NCBI RefSeq assembly: GCF_011761305.1
Contig: NZ_JAAOZC010000012.1
Span: 28,211-92,210 of the forward strand
Direction: 5' to 3'
From: Sphingomonas vulcanisoli
GTDB taxonomy: Bacteria; Pseudomonadota; Alphaproteobacteria; Sphingomonadales; Sphingomonadaceae
Length of the DNA stretch: 64,000 nt
Shown here piece after piece: positions 62,994 through 64,000 of the stretch. A program made the position numbers and the translations under genes. Position 1 is the first letter of the stretch. Each line of letters begins with the position of its first letter. Below the pieces are notes generated by a model. The model did no database searches and was not told the origin of the DNA. It saw only the letters and a list, made by a program, of their open reading frames with translations.

Positions 62994-63881
62994 TCATTGG
63001 AGCGGCTTCAGGCCCATGATCTCCCGCGCTTCACTGGGGGTGGCGAGCTCGTAACCAAGCTCGGTGCAAATGCGCACGGCGCGCTCTGTCAGTTGCAGGT
63101 TCGTCGCCAACTCGCCGTGGCTGTAATAGAGGTTGTCTTCCAGGCCGACACGGATATGGCCTCCGAGCAGCAGCGCATTCGGAATGCACGGCAGCTGCGC
63201 CGGGCCGATACCGCTGACGCCGAAGATCGCGTCCTTCGGCAATAGGTCAACCATCTGCTGCAGTGTGCGCGGCGAATAGGCCATGGCGTTCTGGAAAGCG
63301 CGATGCGTGCCGAGCACAATGTTGACGAAATAGGGTGCCTTATCCAGCCCCTCGGCCGTCAGCGTGGTGACATCCTGCGTGATATGGCTGTGCGCGAACA
63401 CTTCCCATTCCGGCTTGATCCCGCGTTCCTGCATCTTGGTTGCCAGTTCGCGCGATCGCTCGGGCGAGGTGTGCATCAGCAGCTCTCGCCCCTCGAAGCT
63501 GGCGATGATCGTGGTCGCATCCAGGGTGCACATCTCGGCTCCGGCCTCGAGACCCTTGAGCCGCTCCTCCCACAAGATTTCCCAATAGCCGTTCGAACCC
63601 TGCGCGACCATGTCGCCGTTGACGCCGCCACCGGTCGAATTGTTAATGACGATATCGCATTGGTCGCGGATGCGGCGGTTGATGTCACGATAGATCACCG
63701 GGTCGCAGGTCGCGCCGTCGTCAGGCCGGCGGGCATGGATCGCGACGACGCTCGCGCCGGCCTTGTAACATTCGTAGACGTCGCGCGCGATTTCGTCGGG
63801 CTGGGTCGGCAAATGCGGATTCTGCGCCTTGCTCGCCATCCCGCCGGTGGGAGCGATGGTGAGGATGACCTTGCGGCTCAT
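62994..63881 (-). CDS. BKACE (3-keto-5-aminohexanoate cleavage)-family enzyme
   Basis: The 295-residue TIM-barrel protein has [31 protein letters not shown] and [14 protein letters not shown], all typical of beta-keto acid cleavage enzymes. These use zinc and acetyl-CoA to cleave beta-keto acids into acetoacetate and an acyl-CoA. Unusually the first half of the H-x-H zinc motif is altered: [12 protein letters not shown] has Ala47 where the family has His (His49 remains). The zinc Glu in GLEDN is present. The gene may form a unit with the nitroreductase-family gene just upstream. Confidence 0.87.
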   Translation of the reverse strand: MSRKVILTIAPTGGMASKAQNPHLPTQPDEIARDVYECYKAGASVVAIHARRPDDGATCDPVIYRDINRRIRDQCDIVINNSTGGGVNGDMVAQGSNGYWEILWEERLKGLEAGAEMCTLDATTIIASFEGRELLMHTSPERSRELATKMQERGIKPEWEVFAHSHITQDVTTLTAEGLDKAPYFVNIVLGTHRAFQNAMAYSPRTLQQMVDLLPKDAIFGVSGIGPAQLPCIPNALLLGGHIRVGLEDNLYYSHGELATNLQLTERAVRICTELGYELATPSEAREIMGLKPLQ

Positions 63882-63893
63882 GCTATGCTTCCT

Positions 63894-64000
63894 TCACAGT
63901 ATGGTGCATGCCTGTTCGAAGGCGAGGCGGGGAGCGCGTGGGGTGAGTTTGCTCTCATCGCCGTATCCGAGGTTGATGAGGAAGTCGGACTTGAACCGGC
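63894..64000 (-). CDS. Nitroreductase-family protein, RutE-like (3' end only)
   Basis: The window ends inside a minus-strand gene whose last 35 residues are [20 protein letters not shown] and then [13 protein letters not shown] before TGA at 63894-63896. This matches the C-terminus of malonic semialdehyde reductase (RutE-like) nitroreductases (F-x-NFLxNLGYGD...PR.PR). It lies 12 bases upstream of the BKACE gene in the same direction, so the two may be co-transcribed. Confidence 0.7.
   Translation of the reverse strand, partial: RFKSDFLINLGYGDESKLTPRAPRLAFEQACTIL

Noticed and set aside
1..64000. CRISPR arrays or cas genes
   Set aside because: No array of regular direct repeats with spacers and no Cas motif was seen anywhere in the window.

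Overview
The window is GC-rich alphaproteobacterial chromosome, most probably from a sphingomonad. This is inferred from the CarD regulator beside a 7Fe ferredoxin and a SUV3-like helicase, two long TonB-dependent receptors, an ECF sigma-F/NrsF pair, and dense GGGGAGG-type and CCCCGG-type intergenic palindromes. No single marker fixes the genus.

Layout. (1) About 1-17.1 kb is ordinary core chromosome: SUV3-like helicase, S4-domain protein, ferredoxin, CarD, a DUF2807 protein, a three-gene operon (ABM protein, cytochrome b, molybdopterin oxidoreductase), a phospholipid N-methyltransferase-like enzyme, gltB and gltD with two small exported-protein genes between them, an NDUFA9-like reductase with uppP, and tRNA-Leu(CAG). 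(2) About 17.1-49.4 kb is a tandem array of integrated elements anchored at the tRNA-Leu 3' end. Three related P4-type integrases, all pointing away from the tRNA, each follow a copy of the tRNA 3' end (17116, 31607, 47962). The third copy and the third integrase are damaged. Element 1 carries a GNAT-PIN-GNAT-EVE fusion with an ASCH partner, a type IIG-like restriction-methylation enzyme, a lipoprotein and a possible nuclease. Element 2 carries a DUF2274-AlpA protein, a DUF4411 PIN/ImmA toxin-antitoxin-like pair and a stress cassette: sigma-F, NrsF, DUF1223, MXKDX protein, a second cytochrome b/molybdopterin oxidoreductase pair, GST, a PQQ sugar dehydrogenase-like lipoprotein, DUF2231 and a catalase-family protein. 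(3) About 49.4-50.6 kb is decayed sequence with gene remnants. (4) About 50.6-59.3 kb is a sucrose-utilisation locus resembling the sux loci of other proteobacteria: ROK sugar kinase, amylosucrase, alpha/beta hydrolase and TonB receptor as one overlapping operon, divergent from an MFS sugar transporter, with a LacI-family regulator downstream. A twin palindromic operator lies between the divergent units. (5) About 59.3-64 kb holds a broken VIT-family remnant, a second TonB receptor, a BKACE-type enzyme and the end of a RutE-like nitroreductase.

Most promising for new biology: the two-gene GNAT-PIN-GNAT-EVE + ASCH module; the integrase stack with a graded decay order and a long inverted repeat around the oldest integrase; and a mobile sigma-F regulon whose two divergent promoters match GTAACC-N16-CGAA and which carries a second copy of a core-genome redox pair.
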